64,000 nt of DNA from Neostapfia colusana (GCA_030760725.1 JASWHV010000013.1:35870699-35934698); one strand, 5' to 3'; counted from the stretch's first letter, positions 23,041 to 36,789 are shown. The notes: generated by a model not told the origin, from the letters alone. Numbers and translations: made by a program.

Positions 23041-23984
23041 ATGGCAGCAGATAAACAGTTGGAGAACGGGTGGGTAGTCTCCACTGTTCTGACCGTAGCG
23101 GCTACCCGGAAGCATTGTGGCAAATGCTCCAATATTTCGGGTACAACCAGATGCCGCAATACTTCGCCAAGGAAGAAGGCGAAGAGGGGAACGAGACGTG
23201 GACGATCCATGTCGAGGTTCCTGCAGGACCTACGCCACCCGGTTGGGTGCCATTCACCGTCACGGTGAGAGGAAGACAACCGGAAGGGATGTGGCAAGTG
23301 GCAGCCCGTGACACTATGTCACGTTTCTGCCAACTACACGTGCAGGCTATGGAGGGCACTCCATACGCACTCGTTCCGGTGGAGGGACGAGCTTAGCATG
23401 TGTGGGAAGAGAGGTACCTGGAGGCAACAGACCCGAGTTGCCCAAGGTACAACCCCGTGGAGGAAAATCTCAGCCTCCAAATGAGGGCGGGAAACGCTGT
23501 GATGGACAGTCAAGCTGTTCATACAGAGCATCTCGCCACCAAGCTCAAGGGGAGCACAAGCCGTGGAGATCATTTCGAGAGTGCTCACAGCGCACTCCGC
23601 AATGTGCTCCTTCCGACGATCAAGCGACTGAATGAACAACACAATCAGTTGCGTCGTCTGAAGAAGGCAAAGAAGAAGAGCCGTGTTGACATCGCGGCGT
23701 TGCAAGAGCTGGTGCAGACCCTAACCCAGCAGAATGAGGACCTTGCTCAAGAGCGGGACAACGCTATCGAGGAAGGCCAAGGCTGGGAAGAGGACTACAA
23801 CCAAGCTATGGACGAGGTGCATGCATTGCAGGACCTCGTGCCCCCGGTATTAGGCGTACCGGTAGTCTTGGGTCTTCCAGCCATGGGAGAACTCGGAATG
23901 GGAGAAGAGGTGGTAGACCCCGAGCCACCAGCAGAGGTACCGGAGGAGGACGACCCACAGGAGGTCGAGTTCTACTCCGAGTAG
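23041..23984 (+). pseudogene. ORF0 (A copy 2), frameshift and stop
   Basis: Second copy of the ORF upstream of gag. One C is missing near 23081 relative to 11704, shifting the frame after about 13 codons. Further on, TAG at 23394-23396 replaces the CAG seen in copy 1. The rest, including coiled coil and acidic tail, is open to TAG 23982-23984. The stop found at 12028 in copy 1 is TGG here, so the two nonsense changes arose independently and the ancestral frame was open. Confidence 0.82.
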
Positions 23985-24255
23985 GGGGTTACGGTTGCCA
24001 TGTAGGGCAGCTAGGGTAGCGTAACCCAACTTTTGTAATCGGTGACATGTCGTGTAGACAGTAGCGTATGTATAGGTAGTGACGACATGAGCACGACTTC
24101 TCGGAGATCCGAGAATAATGTATCTTGTATAAAGTTTCTGCTTTATCAATATATGTGAATGTTGTGCAAATTAATCATGTGTCACTTCAATACCTACTGT
24201 TGCGTAGGGAATTTTAAGTAAGACATGTGCTAATCGCTGCTGTTTGAATTTCAGA
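23985..24255 (+). other. ORF0-gag spacer with two hairpins (A copy 2)
   Basis: Same layout as copy 1. The hairpin TTCTCGGAGATCCGAGAA is at 24098-24115, and the ATAAAG/CTTTAT pair follows about 15 bases later. It ends TTTGAATTTCAGA before ATG 24256. Confidence 0.6.
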
Positions 24256-27200
24256 ATGACGCGTACTCGTGCCAACCCTGACGTTGGGGGTACCAGTCAA
24301 GGGGGAGAGACCTCCCAACCACCTCCCGAGGACTCCTCAGGACAGCAGCAGCAACAGCAACAGCAAACACCGCCACCGCCACTGCCAACGGTTACATTGG
24401 CCGACATTGTCGCGGCAATGGCGGGCTCGCATCAGCAGCACACAGAGTTGCTGTAGACCCTTATCGCCAATACGTCTCGCCCAGAGAGACGTCAAGATCG
24501 TGAGGAGCGCCAACAGAGCTCCTACTCTGACTTCCTGGCGACTCATCCCCCTGTATTCTCAAGGGCGGATGAACCACTTGACGCGGACAACTGGCTCCGC
24601 GCCATAGAGATGAAGTTCGGGCTGCTCCAGATCAGCGAGCAGCGCAAGACTCAGTTCGCGGTCCAGCAGCTCCAAGGATCCGCGAGCGCGTGGTGGGCCA
24701 ACTTCTGTGCTTCACAACCCACCGACCGAGTGATGACCTGGACGGAGTTCCGGACGGCCTTCAGGGCCTATCATATACCGCCAGGTTTGATGAAGAGGAA
24801 GACGCAGGAGTTCTTACACCTGCAACAAGGGAGCCGGAACGCGCTGGAATATTCCAGTGCGTTCAACGATCTCGCGCTCTACGCGTCGTATCACGCAGAT
24901 ACGGACGAGAAGCGGCGGGACCACTTTTACCAGGAGCTTAACCCGCTCCTGAAGGACAAGTTGGCGATGTTCAATCGCGGCAGCCTCAACGACATCATTG
25001 ATGCTGCGATTGTTCAGGAGGACTCCAGCAAGGAGTTGGCGGCGGCAGAGCGAAAGCGAAGCGCGCCGCAGAGCAGCGGAGAAGGAGGCGGTCCTTCCCA
25101 GAAGTTTTGGATGGTGAATCGCCCACCATCAGGTCCACGCTGGCAACCACCACAGCGGTCGATGCCGTTCCGCAGTCGGCCGTACTCTTCACCGACATTC
25201 CGGCCGGCACTGCCAGCACCACCGCAACCACAACAGCAGCAACGGGCGATGCCGCGTGCATTTGCACCTCAGCAACGCATGCCGGGCTTTCGTCCACCGA
25301 GTACTCCACCAGCAGCGGCCACATGTTACAAGTGTGGTCGTCCAGGACACTTCGTGAGCAGTTGCCCGGAGAGGCAAGGCGGCGGAGTGGCACCACAATT
25401 TCCGGGGAGGAATCAACCCCGGAACCCTACTAATGCGCGGCGGGCAAACCCTAGGCCCGGCACCGTCCACCAGCTTGCCATTGAGGACGTGCCGGAGGGC
25501 GAGCCAATCCTTGCGGGTATGTTCCAACTCCACCAGCATCCCGCTATAGTACTGTTTGATTCAGGCGCCACGCATAATTTTATTAGCCAAGCTTTCATTG
25601 CTAAACACAGTTTGCCAATACTACCCACCGATAGTCCATATTTAATTTGTTCACCGGGTGGGAAGATTTCAGCAAGCGTAATGGTCTCCAAAGCACCATT
25701 ATGCTTAGCGTGTAGAGTGTACCCCACGTCTCTCATTGTCTTGGAGGGACAGAAGGTCGATGTCATCCTAGGGATGTCATGGTTGACCCGCCACGGCGCT
25801 GTTTTAGACACCGTCCTTCGAGTCGTGCACTTAAACTCAGAAGTGCACGGTTCTCACTCATTATTTCTGGACAGTCCAGAAATAAAACTTCCAAGTGTCT
25901 ATCAAGCCACAACCATCAGATTGGAAGACATTCAAGTGGTCCGAGGGTTCCCTGATGTATTCCCGTACGATTTGCCGGGGATGCCACCCGATAGAGAGGT
26001 GGAGTTCAAGATTGAACTTGCACCGGGGACCATGTCAATATCCCAAAGGCCGTACAAGATGGCGCCCAAGGAGTTGGCTGAACTGAAGACTCAGCTCACG
26101 GACCTTCTGGAGAAGGGTTTTATTAGGCCGAGCTCCTCCCCATGGGGCTGTTCGGCATTATTTGTCAAGAAGAAGGATGAGACGTTGCGGCTTTGCGTGG
26201 ACTACCGTCCATTAAATGCCGTAACCATCAAGAACAAGTACCCGTTGCCACGGATCGACATGTTGTTTGATCAGTTGGTCGAAGCAAAGATCTTTTCCAA
26301 GATGGATTTAAGATCCGGGTACCATCAGATTAAGATAAGGGCTGAGGACATTCCGAAGACGGCTTTCTCGACGAGGTACGGACTCTATGAGTACCTGGTC
26401 ATGTCCTTCGGCCTCACCAATGCTCCAGCTCACTTCATGTACTTAATGAACTCGGTATTCATGCCGGAGCTGGACAAGTTTGTCGTGGTCTTCATCGACG
26501 ACATCCTGGTATATTCCAAGTCGGAGGAAGATCACAAGAAACATCTGCGTATAGTCTTGCAACGGCTGCGGGATCACAAGTTATACGCAAAATTCAGCAA
26601 ATGCGAGTTTTGGATATCGCAAGTGCCTTTCCTCGGGCATACCATCTCAGCGGAAGGTATCGCTGTGGACCCGAGCAAGATCACGCAAGTGCTGAATTGG
26701 AAATCCCCGAGAACTGTTCCTGAGGTACGAAGTTTCCTCGGACTCGCGGGATATTATCGGAGGTTCATTCCGAACTTCTCGAAGATTGCCAAGCCAATGA
26801 CAGAGCTGCTGAAGAATGCTACCAAATATGTTTGGAGTCCAGCATGTGAAGCAGCATTCAAGGCTTTAGTCAAGCACCTGACATCAGCACCGGTTTTGGC
26901 GCAGCCAGACACAACAAAACCGTTTGATGTGTACTGCGATGCATCCGGCATTGGGCTCGGGTGTGTGCTGATGCAAGACCGAAGAGTGGTCGCGTATGGA
27001 TCACGGCATCTTAGGAACCATGAGCAAAATTATCCAACTCACGACTTGGAGCTCGCTGCCGTGGTACTCGCACTAAAAATGTGGAGGCACTACCTACCTG
27101 GTAACCTCGTACATTTATATACCGACCACAAAAGCCTCAAGTACATATTCACTCAGAAGGAGCTGAACATGAGGCAACGAAGATGGTTAGAATTGATAAA

Positions 27201-28811
27201 GGATTACGAGATAGAGATCCATTATCATCCGGGCAAGGCAAACGTTGTGGCAGATGCGCTGAGCCGCAAGTCACACGTCAACAATCTGACCATCACACCG
27301 TTGGAAGAGAGCGAACCACCACTACGTGTGATTCCATACGGAGCTCTCTACAACCTAGCTTTGATCCCCACCATCCGTGAAGAGATAGCGGCAGCCCAGA
27401 AGAATGACAAGGGCATGTCACATTTGCGGAGACGTCTAGATAGTGGGGAGCTGAAATGTTTCCGGAAAGACGGAGACGGCGTCCTATGGTTCAAGGACCG
27501 GATTGCCGTACCCCGAAACCCGGAACTACGGAAGAAGATCTTTGATGAGGCTCACTTATCAAAGTTCTCTATTCACCCCGGCAGTAACAAAATGTATCAA
27601 GAACTCAGAAGAAAGTTTTGGTGGACACGGATGAAGCGAGAGATTGCAAAATACGTGTCCGAGTGTGATACAAGTCGAAGGGTGAAGGGAGACCACATGC
27701 GGAACCGGGACTGCTGCAACCACTGGGCATTCCTGCCTGGAAGTGGGAGGACGTGAGCATGGATTTCGTCGTCGGTTTACCCACCACCTTACAGAAACAT
27801 GATTCTGTGTGGGTGATCGTCGATCGGCTCACCAAAGTTGCCCATTTCATCCCGGTCAACACCAACTACAACGCCAAGAAGTACGCTGAACTGTACATCT
27901 CACGGATCCTATGCTTATACGGCGTACCCCGTACCATCATATCGGACCGGGGCAATTTATTCGTGTCCTGTTTTTGGGAGCAGCTACACGCTGCCTTGGG
28001 GACGAAGCTGATCCATAGTTCAGCCTACCACCCGCAGACGGACGGGCAAACGGAGCGGGTAAATCAAATCTTAGAAGACATGCTAAGAGCTTGCGCTATC
28101 AACCACGGCAAGAATTGGGATGATCACTTGCCGTTAGCCGAGTTCTCGTACAACAATGGGTACCAAGCCAGCATCAAGATGGCACACTACGAGGCGCTAT
28201 ACGGAAGAAAATGCCGCACACCATTGAACTGGTGTGAGTCTGGCGAGAGGGTTACCTTCGGGATTGACCTTGTCAACAACGCGGAAGAAAAGGTTCGACT
28301 GATTCAAGCGAACCTAAAAGCCGCTCAATCCCGACAGAAACAGTATGCGGACCGGAGAAGGCGCCCATTACAATTCGAAGATGGAGATCACGTATATCTA
28401 CGGGTATCTCCAATGAAGGGCGTAAACAGATTTGGGGTGAGAGGAAAGTTGGCACCCCGATTCATTGGTCCATTCCAGATTACCGAAAGATGTGGATCAA
28501 TGGCATACCGGTTGAAATTACCAGAAGCACTTTCCGGTGTGCACGACGTCTTTCATATTTCCCAGCTGAGGAAGTGTCTCAAGCTATCAACTACCGTTCA
28601 GCTGGAAGACATTGAAGAACTGCAACCGGATCTCACCTATCGGGAGGAACCGGTGCAGATTATTGATGAAAAGGCCCGAACCACACGCAACCGTAGGTTG
28701 TGGTTCTACAAGGTTCTATGGAGTAATCACTCCATGGACGAAGCGACATGGGAGAGCGAAGAATTCCTTCGCACTAACTACCCCGACTTTTTCACGTCGC
28801 ATATCCGGTAA
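24256..28811 (+). pseudogene. gag-pol, family A copy 2 (gag stop, integrase frameshift)
   Basis: Same domain order as copy 1 from ATG 24256 to TAA 28809-28811. Defects: CAG to TAG at 24454-24456 in the gag N-terminus; a Cys to Ser change in the integrase zinc module (codon 27673, CDTS for CDTC); loss of one A near 27703, which ends the first pol frame at 27756. The integrase core, GPF motif and chromodomain continue in another frame to 28811. Unlike copy 1 the RT box is intact (FIDD, GAC at 26497-26499). The differences from copy 1 are mostly amino-acid changing, consistent with neutral decay after insertion. Confidence 0.93.
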
Positions 28812-28845
28812 TTTTCCACCGTCCTCTCTCTCATTTTCACCTTAT

Positions 28846-28880
28846 AATCTCGGGACGAGATTCTTTTAAGGGGGGAGGAA
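28846..28880 (+). promoter_or_regulatory. PPT-proximal hairpin and polypurine tract (A copy 2)
   Basis: AATCTCGGGACGAGATT at 28846-28862, then AAGGGGGGAGGAA at 28868-28880, abutting LTR 3. Confidence 0.9.
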
Positions 28881-31800
28881 TGTAAGGGCCTCAGTTTTTG
28901 ACACACATTTGCAGTGTTCATCACCACACCACACACCTCATTTGAGGAAGAATGATGAACACAAATGAAGAGCAAGCAACAATTATCAACATGCTCATTA
29001 GAGAACAAACTTACACATTGCAAAAGTGGTATTTCCCACATGTGATATAGATGGGCTGGACATATGAAAACTCCTACACTTTGCTAAGGATGTCCATGCC
29101 AAGTTTCACCCAAATTCAAAACCTTTTTGAGGTCATTTTGGGTATAGATAGGAAGAGGGCAGTTTGAAACCATATTCAAATTCAAACTGTTTTTATCCCA
29201 TGAATTTAAAAGTGGAAGGCATATTCTTACTCAGCACATTTTTGTGAGCTCACACACCAATTTTCACTCCATTTGGAGTTGATCTTGACATGAGCTAAGG
29301 GGGAGAAATTCAAACTTTATTTGAAATTCAAACTGAACTTGTGCTGAAATTCATTCAAACCAAACCTCATTTGAACTTTGATCAATTCAAATGGCTCATG
29401 GGTGAATAATTTGAATTGCCAAGGGTAGTATGGGGTTCACTGTTTACAACAGTGATTAGGAGTAAATTTCAGAGGTTAAAACTGGAGGTGGGACCCACAT
29501 GTCAGCCACTGCTCAGATCAAACCGACTGAGACTTTTTCACTCGGGTCACCGAGCCGCAGCGGTGATCGCCACCGAGGCCAGCCGCCGCGCCACCAGCTG
29601 CTTGCCCACGCGCGGGCGTGAGGCGGTGCAGAGCCTTCTTAAGGCGCCTGCCCCCTCCTCGGCCGAGGCACCGTCGTTCTTCCCCGCAAGAACTCAGCGC
29701 CGGCCGAAAACTTCCGCAGCTCGGACTTGATCGGAGAACGCCGATCGCAGCTCCCTCCTTCCACTCCCGAGCCCCAGCAAGGTACTAGAGACCTTCCTCC
29801 GTCCTCCCCGTTGCTAGAATTCGGTTGAAACCGATTGATATCGGCTGTGCCGAAAGATCAAACTCGGAACTTGGAACCGCCGCACCTCGGGCTCCCGTGG
29901 ACAGCCCAACCAGGACGTTGTCACGCCCGAGCCAAGGCACCCTTGGACGCGCGGGTGACCGGCGCTGCTCATCCCCGAGCCACGGCTCGAGTGGTTGCTC
30001 ACCGGCGGCGAATTTCCACTTTTCCCCTTTCTGTGTGCAGAACGACCTTCGGGTACGATTCTATTTAATTCGTGCTCTAGAAAGGATTAGAGGGCCTCAG
30101 GCCGCTCTCACATGAGCTAGACACGGTAACGCACAAGTTGCCTTCACAACTCTGGGCCGGAGAACCCCTGTACCCGGCGTAATTTGAGGTCTACCAATGG
30201 CGGAATGAACGGGCGGCATCGGGCGCACGGTGGGGACCTATTTCGGGCCTTCCCCGAGCTGCCTCGAGCTCATGTCGACCTTCTCTGAGGTCCACTGATG
30301 CTCCCCGACCGATTTCCCAAGTAGCTGAGGTGCTAGGGTGGTCAGCCGACATGGCCGAAGTCGTTCCAAGGTGGCGGCTCGTCGCCGACCATGCTCCGGC
30401 CATTGTCATGAGCAGCTGACCCTAGAATCCTGTTCCCCGAGTAAAAGTAGGCAGGGGCGGCCAGAATCGAGAAGTTTGGAGCTGTACAGCAGCCGGCGGC
30501 GAGCTCTCCGGCGAGATCCCTCGGCGGCGGGGCGCGGGTGTCGCGAGGTTGAAGAAGGGGTGGACCCCAGCTGTCAGCGGCCGATATTTTGAATCGGGAT
30601 CCGGCTGCGGCCGGGATCGGGTGTGCTGGCGCGCAAAATCCTTGTGGTCCGCGATGTGCCCTCGCCTAGGCGTGCGACGCGTGTCCCCTGGGCCCACGCG
30701 CGAGTTTAAACTTTTCCCCGATTTTCAGATTTCCTTCAAACTTCAAATCCTCATAACATTGGCTAGAAAGCTCCAAATTGAGTGAACCAAATTTTGCTGG
30801 ATTCAGCTCTATGAGTACTTTCCAGAAAATCAAGTTTCACTTCATGAAATTCCTTATTTCTCCAGAATTAATTCCTCAAAATTTAAACTGTTAGGAATTT
30901 TAACTGGAGAATCCTTTGGAGGAAAATCCTGAAATTTTGCTGAGACGTTCACCAAAATATCCTTGAACTACCATAAAAATTTCAGATCCATTTGAGCTCA
31001 TTTAATCCACCTAATGGTGTGATTAGTGAAACTGTTCCAGAGAAAATAGAAAATGTTCAGAAACATTTTCAGAATTTTCTCTGAAATTGTTTAGTTCATA
31101 TCTTTAGTTAGAGACTTCCAAATTAAGTGAGACCAACAACATTGGAACCCTCTGAAAATCTAGTTTTCAGAAAGTCATAGTTTGTTTCATGAAAATTCCT
31201 AGGACACCCTAAGAGTTCCAATTAAGGTCAAGGACATAATTAATTATGGAGGGCTCAAATGAGCTTTGCTGCAATTAAAACTTGACCAAGTCTCTGTTTA
31301 GATTGTCACCAAGCCACAGTAAAAGTTTCACAGTCATTAGGTCTGTCTAGCAAGGGTTATAGACTTCCCAACTTTAAAGTTAATACAAATGCATTTAAAT
31401 TGATACATATATTGTTCTTGTCATGTAGTCGCTAAGGTCGAGGAGGAACCCGAAGTCCTAGACTTCGTTACTCCGGAGGAACAGCTAGCCTACGACCAAG
31501 AGCAGCAAGGCAAGCTCCAGTTTGCATTAACCTTTTTACAAAATTTTATTGTTTTGAGCACATACTTGTTTCCTTTATTCTATGCATTAGAGTCTTGATT
31601 GGAAGCCCCACTGCATAGCCAAGAAAACCATGGGTTGGGTTTAGGATTGCAAACCCTGTTAGCTACTGCAATGCTAGTGTAGAGTAGGATTCGGTACAAG
31701 TCGAGTAGTTGGAACTACTCGCGAGAATAGGCTAGAGGCACATTGCTCGGGTAGAGATAGCACATGATACACATGGCAAGAAAAAGAGACCGAGCGGAGA

Positions 31801-32917
31801 GTAAGGGCAGCAGGACTTTGGGGCCTGTGTGCTGTAGCTCCGCTTGTGTCGATTGAGTACCGAGCCGTGTGCGGGCCTGTTGAACAAGCTAGAACAGTAC
31901 CGAAGACCTACCGGCTATATGGGAACCGGGAAACTGATGTAACTCGGGTAGCTGGTTATTGAGGCATTGCCCGTCGTTCAGAGGGTAGGTTGAGAGCTTG
32001 AGGTGTAAATCGGCTGGCGGCACGGAGATGCGCGTGCAGAGACCTCTTGCTCGGGACGATGGGACCGGTTCAATATTTGGCTAACGGGTGAAAGGTAGTC
32101 GCGTACGGCGTCCGTGATGGTTGTTGTAGGCAACATCGAGTACGGGCGTACGTGACGGGTTGTTCGGGTAACCCTGCAGGTGTAAATCGATTATAATCGC
32201 CGTCCCTCGCGGTCAGTGAGTACCACTTGTTCACTGTACCGTGACGTAGAAAGAACAGGCTAGTCACATGTTAAAATGTTGCTGATTGAAAGACGGACAT
32301 TGATTGTTAATGATATGCTGTAGCTTAGAGCTAACTAAAGTTCTTTTCAACTTTGGGCAAAGTACATGAGAGAAATGCGTTTCTTGTTTGATTGCGGCTC
32401 TCTCATGTGCCTTAGCATAAGGTTCTCCACAACCTGCTGCTAAAACTTGAAAGTAAGGTTCTACTAATTAGGCGAGTCCCTGCAACTGATTTTTACCTCA
32501 TGTAACCCATTACCCTCATGTAGAAGTTCCATGTTTAGGTGAGACGGTTCAGACTTGCTGAGCCTTCGTGCTCACTGCTTGTGTTTGAAGCTTTTGCAGG
32601 GTTCTATGAGGAAGGGACTCCCGAAGAGGAGACGGAACCCCAGGAGGGGAACCCCGTCGAGTGGGAGTCGTGCACGCCGCAGAGTTAGTGTGCGTGTGTG
32701 CTAGCAAGGGTACGTTCAAGGGCTGAACGTGCACTTGATGCTTAGTCTACGCCCGCGAGTGTAGACTGAACTTATTTGATGTAAACATGTTCATAACTTG
32801 TTTATGTAATAAAACTTCCGCTTCCGCTTTGTACCTTTGACGTGTGTTATACGGTGCTGTGCAACGCAGCACCCCTCAGCGTGATCCTGGCTCGACAGGA
32901 CCAATGGGGTCGTGTCA
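28881..32917 (+). mobile_element. Family-A LTR 3 of 3 (3' LTR of array)
   Basis: 4037 bp, from TGTAAGGGCC to GTCGTGTCA, followed by the GAAAA target copy instead of a primer site. Blocks a and b lie at 31429-31509 and 32600-32688, identical to the other LTRs. AATAAA is at 32808-32813. In the first kilobase it is closer to LTR 2 than to LTR 1. Confidence 0.93.
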
Positions 32918-32922
32918 GAAAA
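32918..32922. repeat. Target site duplication GAAAA, right copy
   Basis: Matches 6127-6131. The B LTR sequence resumes directly after it. Confidence 0.9.
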
Positions 32923-35158
32923 TCCCTGGATTTGACTCATTAATTCATTTAAGGAAAATCAGAAGAAATTTTTACAGGAGATCTGTTTATTGGAAAATTC
33001 CTAAATTTGGGAAGGACATTTTTCCAAAATCCTTGAACTGCAGTAAAATTTTAAGAGGCATTGGAATTCATTTGCTTGGCCAAATGTTGATTCAATCTTG
33101 TATGTCTCTGAAAATTAGGAAAAATAACAGAAAGATTTTTCAGCTTTTAGCTCCAACTTGTAAAATTCATATCTCTGTGTAGGAAGCTGCAAAAATGGTG
33201 AAACCAAGTCCTATGGACTCATGAGACTCCCAAGTTTCCGAAAAATCAAATTTGGAGCATGAAAAGACAATATAATTGCCATATGAATTCAGAGAAGCCA
33301 AATAGTTAAGAAAATTCCCTAGGCCACATCTTACATCAACCTTGTCTGAAATTTTGCAAGCCATACCTCTGTATGATCTATTTTTTAGATTATCTTCTCC
33401 AGTTTTCTGCTGGTTCTTTCCACTACCTTTCTTATGTCCATTATAAATAGCTCTTTGAATTTTCTCCAACAAACTTCTACTGCCCAGCTCAAGTTCTCTG
33501 TTTTTGTCCATAACAGAGCTCTTCACTCACTTATAAGTTGGTCTAAACCATGTGTAAGACCTAAAACACTTTTGTTTTATAATGTATTTACTTGCAACAT
33601 AAAAATGTGCAAATTTATGTCGGTAGGAAATACGACAAAGAACTCGACTCGGATCAGCAAGTTGAGGCTTAACTCATCGCAATACTACTGACTGAAAAGT
33701 AGAAATAAACCTGCAGCAACATAAGGCAAGCCCCGGTTTGCATTTAACAGCTTTTACTTAAATTTTAACTTTGTATTACTTTTATGGCTCTAGTATGTAT
33801 TGTGCATTATGTCAAGTGATTGATACTCCAAATGCATGACCCACAAACCCTTGGAGTTAAAGGGTAGAACAGGTTACCGTCGTGTAGTTTTCTGCTAGGC
33901 TTAAGTTGTATAGGATTCGGTACAAGTCGGGTAGTTGGAAGCTACTCGCGAGTTTAGGATGTTGGTTCAGCGGGGTATGATTCTAGAGAATGGAATAACT
34001 GGAATGGAAAATGAGACCGGGCAGAGAGTTGGATCAGAAGGACGTTGGGCCTGTGTTGCTGTAGCTCTGTTTGTGTTGGTTAAGGACCGATGCGTATGCC
34101 GCCCTGCTGAGCAAGTTTGAACAGTACCAGATGCATACTGGAACTATGGGGTCCAGAAAACCGATGTAACTCGGGTACTCTCGTGTCAAAACTTATACGG
34201 CCGTCCTTTGGGGGTTTGTGTCAGAGGTGTAAACCTGCTAGCGGAGCAACTTCAACGTGTTCCGGGTAGTGGCCCTTCTGATGGGTCGGCAGAACTGGTT
34301 CGGTATTGGAGTGTCGAGTGAAAGGTTGCTGCATACAATGTAAGAAAGAGCTCTTGTGTGAGTCTTTCGAGGCGGGTGTATGTGTCGTGTATTCCAGTGT
34401 GTCCTGATACGAATCACCGTCCCTTGTGGTTATATGAGTACCACTTGTTCACTGAGTTGTGACGTAGTAATTATTTGCAGATGAAGTGAGATGAATCATT
34501 GCTGATGTAAGTTCTTAAACTCATTGTATTGCCAACCATGTATGCTATAGTTGTAGAGCTCACTAAGTTTATTTTCGTCTTTGGGCATCACCACATTGGA
34601 GGAAAGTGTTTCTTGTTTGATTGTGGACTTCCGATGTGAGGGCTGCCTAAGGCATATTAATCTGCTGCTAAAAAATTGAAAGTAAGGATCAACATGTAAG
34701 CGTGTCTTTATTGCATCATACTTTTCCTATGTTATTAATCCCTGCATGTAGAGTTTCATGATTTAGGAGTGTCGGTTGAGTCTTGTTGAGCCATCGTGCT
34801 CACGGTTGCATTATTAGTGCTTTGCAGGTTATATAAAATTTGCTATGAATATTTTTATTTGGTGAGACATCGGAGACTCACCGGAAACCCTGCCGCTGCA
34901 CTCATCTTCGTGGAAGCTAGTAAGAAGCGTCCGCGGGCTGGACGTCTTCTCTTTTACATAGTTAGGACCGAGAGTAAGTGTGTATGTATATTCCGCTGTG
35001 TGTACCTTAATGGTACTTTATTTGTAAATGACACTATTTTGAGAAATAGAAGACTTTGTACTTTATGGTTCTTTTCGTGTATGCTGTTGGGTGCCGCATC
35101 GCACGGCACCACCCAGTGTGTATCCTGGAGTGTTGATCCTGGAAGGGGTTCCCCACCA
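32923..35158 (+). mobile_element. Family-B LTR, right part
   Basis: It continues the LTR cut at 6131 and ends CCCCACCA at 35158, 4 bases before the primer site. About 30 bases present near 42420 are missing near 33380. An exon-like region sits at about 33629-33670 (after TCGGTAG). There one frame reads an acidic stretch ending DQQVEA and a stop, and about 55 bases on comes AAG|GCAAGCC (33725/33726). An acceptor-like TTTGCAG ends at 34827, giving an interval of 1102 bases, close to those in families A and E. The terminal hairpin is at 35090-35110. Confidence 0.9.
35090..35110 (+). promoter_or_regulatory. Terminal LTR hairpin (family B)
   Basis: GGTGCCG (35090-35096) pairs with CGGCACC (35104-35110) around a 7-base loop, CATCGCA. 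Stem and loop lengths and position match the family-A hairpin at 10104-10124; one base pair differs by a compensatory change. Confidence 0.7.
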
Positions 35159-35162
35159 GGCG

Positions 35163-35175
35163 TGGTATCAGAGCC
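35163..35175 (+). promoter_or_regulatory. Primer binding site, tRNA-iMet type (family B)
   Basis: TGGTATCAGAGCC, 4 bases after the LTR end at 35158. Confidence 0.95.
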
Positions 35176-36789
35176 GCATTGGGAATAGCACACATGAAAG
35201 GAGCGTATTTTTGAAAACTTAGATGTATACGAGTGAGGAACGTATAGTATGCCCACATAAGGACTATTAGTAGCATAGTTACTTAAGGTGACAAGCTAAC
35301 GGTTTGTTATTATTCAGTATTTAAATTCTGTAACGACACACCTACATGGAGGTAAGAATGGTAAGGAACGCCACTGAAAGCGGATGAATTTTGGTTAGCT
35401 CCCCCATACGAGGAAAGTAGTGTGGGATGTCCTGTTCAGCAATGGACGGGAAGTGAATATGTTTTCTAAGACTCTTCATGTCATAGAGACATATGAAATG
35501 CACTAGCCTCCAGTGCGCAAACCCAGGGGCAAGAGGAGAAGATCCCATCGTGTGGTTTGTAACACGAAGTAGGTTCTCTAGGACTCTTCATGTCCTATGA
35601 GGCTTACGAAAGTGCTGTTCCACTGGTGTTCTTTATTGCAAAGGTGTGGAGCCCCCGTCGGGTGGTGAATAACCCGATCATGTACCTTGAGACGTGGCTT
35701 GACTCAAGGACGGCCGTATGGCAATGATACGGGGCGTATGTTTTTACTATGATATGGACCTGCCTGAAATGGAAAACCTTTGTGTGCATCACTATTTATT
35801 GTTTTTCTGCAGGTACCTTAACCATGAGTAGAACATTGCGTTAAGAAAACGTTTTTGAGTTATCGTTTTAGTGCCACCCCTTGAGACGTATATGCCGGTG
35901 TAACGCCGGATATGATTTTTGATTTGATGAGGCAACGCAGTACCGTAATATGTTCTTAACTGCATGAAAAAGAAAGTTTTCAAAGAAATGATAAATTTTG
36001 GAGTTTAGGATTCCATTAAGGGTAATAAACTCCTATATTGAACTAAGAGTCAATTGGGAGTATAGAATCATTCACAAAGACATAGAAACAATCTCCCCTG
36101 TTTTCAGCAGAATTTTTGCTGAACTAGAACAGGGCCTAACTTTTGTTTGGTTGAACCAATGGAGGTGAGGGATACATTTATGGAAAGGTTTAAAGTCTTC
36201 TACACCTTTTCTGTAGAGCACCAGAACAGAATCTCCCTCCAAATGGATGAAAATCTCAGATGAGTGTGAACTGTCCAAAAACAGGGCAGACCAAGAATGC
36301 TCTCTGGAATTTTCTGTATTTCGACCATAACTTCTTGTATAAATATTTCTAAGGGTCATGTATGAAATCGTTGGGAAGTTTGTGATATGTGCTACGACTT
36401 TGTAGTTCAAAGTTTCCACAGATTTGGGGTAGAACTTTATGAAATCTTGCGGACAAAACAGACACTTTCAAAGGAGGTGCTGTCAAAATTGTTCCAGATT
36501 TCTGTCAACTTTGAAATATCATAACTCCTGATCCAGAAATTATATGAAGGCAAATAAATACTCATTGGAAATATATTGAAGTTATATATAACTTTGGTAT
36601 TCAACTTGAATATGAAACTGCCGTTTTCATAATCAAATTCTGGGAGCAAGGTCAAATGGTCATCCTGGACAGAGCATTGCTCATTGCCCATGTAACTTAG
36701 GACTTGTTGTGGACAGGAAGGTTCTTATACTTCTCTAAGATCCATGACATATTCCTTCGTTAATTTTCATCATTCCTTGTTGTTAGTTG
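35176..36789 (+). other. Untranslated leader of element B
   Basis: 1.6 kb without a credible frame. Parts align with the family-A leader, up to the point where ORF0 would start (TTGTTGTTAG at about 36778-36787 resembles its acceptor-like signal). ORF0 and gag are absent after it. Confidence 0.7.

Larger units (their letters stand above)
6132..32917 (+). mobile_element. Tandem family-A retrotransposon array: LTR-INT-LTR-INT-LTR
   Basis: Three LTRs of 4037, 4038 and 4037 bp separate two internal regions of 7338 and 7336 bp, all in the same orientation. The array has one 5-bp target duplication at its outer edges and none at the middle LTR. The middle LTR serves as 3' LTR for copy 1 and 5' LTR for copy 2. 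This is the product expected from unequal crossing-over between LTRs of one inserted element. Insertion of a concatemer is the alternative. The two gag-pol regions differ at roughly 40 amino acids by eye. Confidence 0.93.

Noticed and set aside
34796..35256. ORFs of 100-130 codons at the end of the B LTR (also 43858-44362 and 48662-49046)
   Set aside because: They cross the LTR end and primer site, and differ between B copies by stops and frameshifts.
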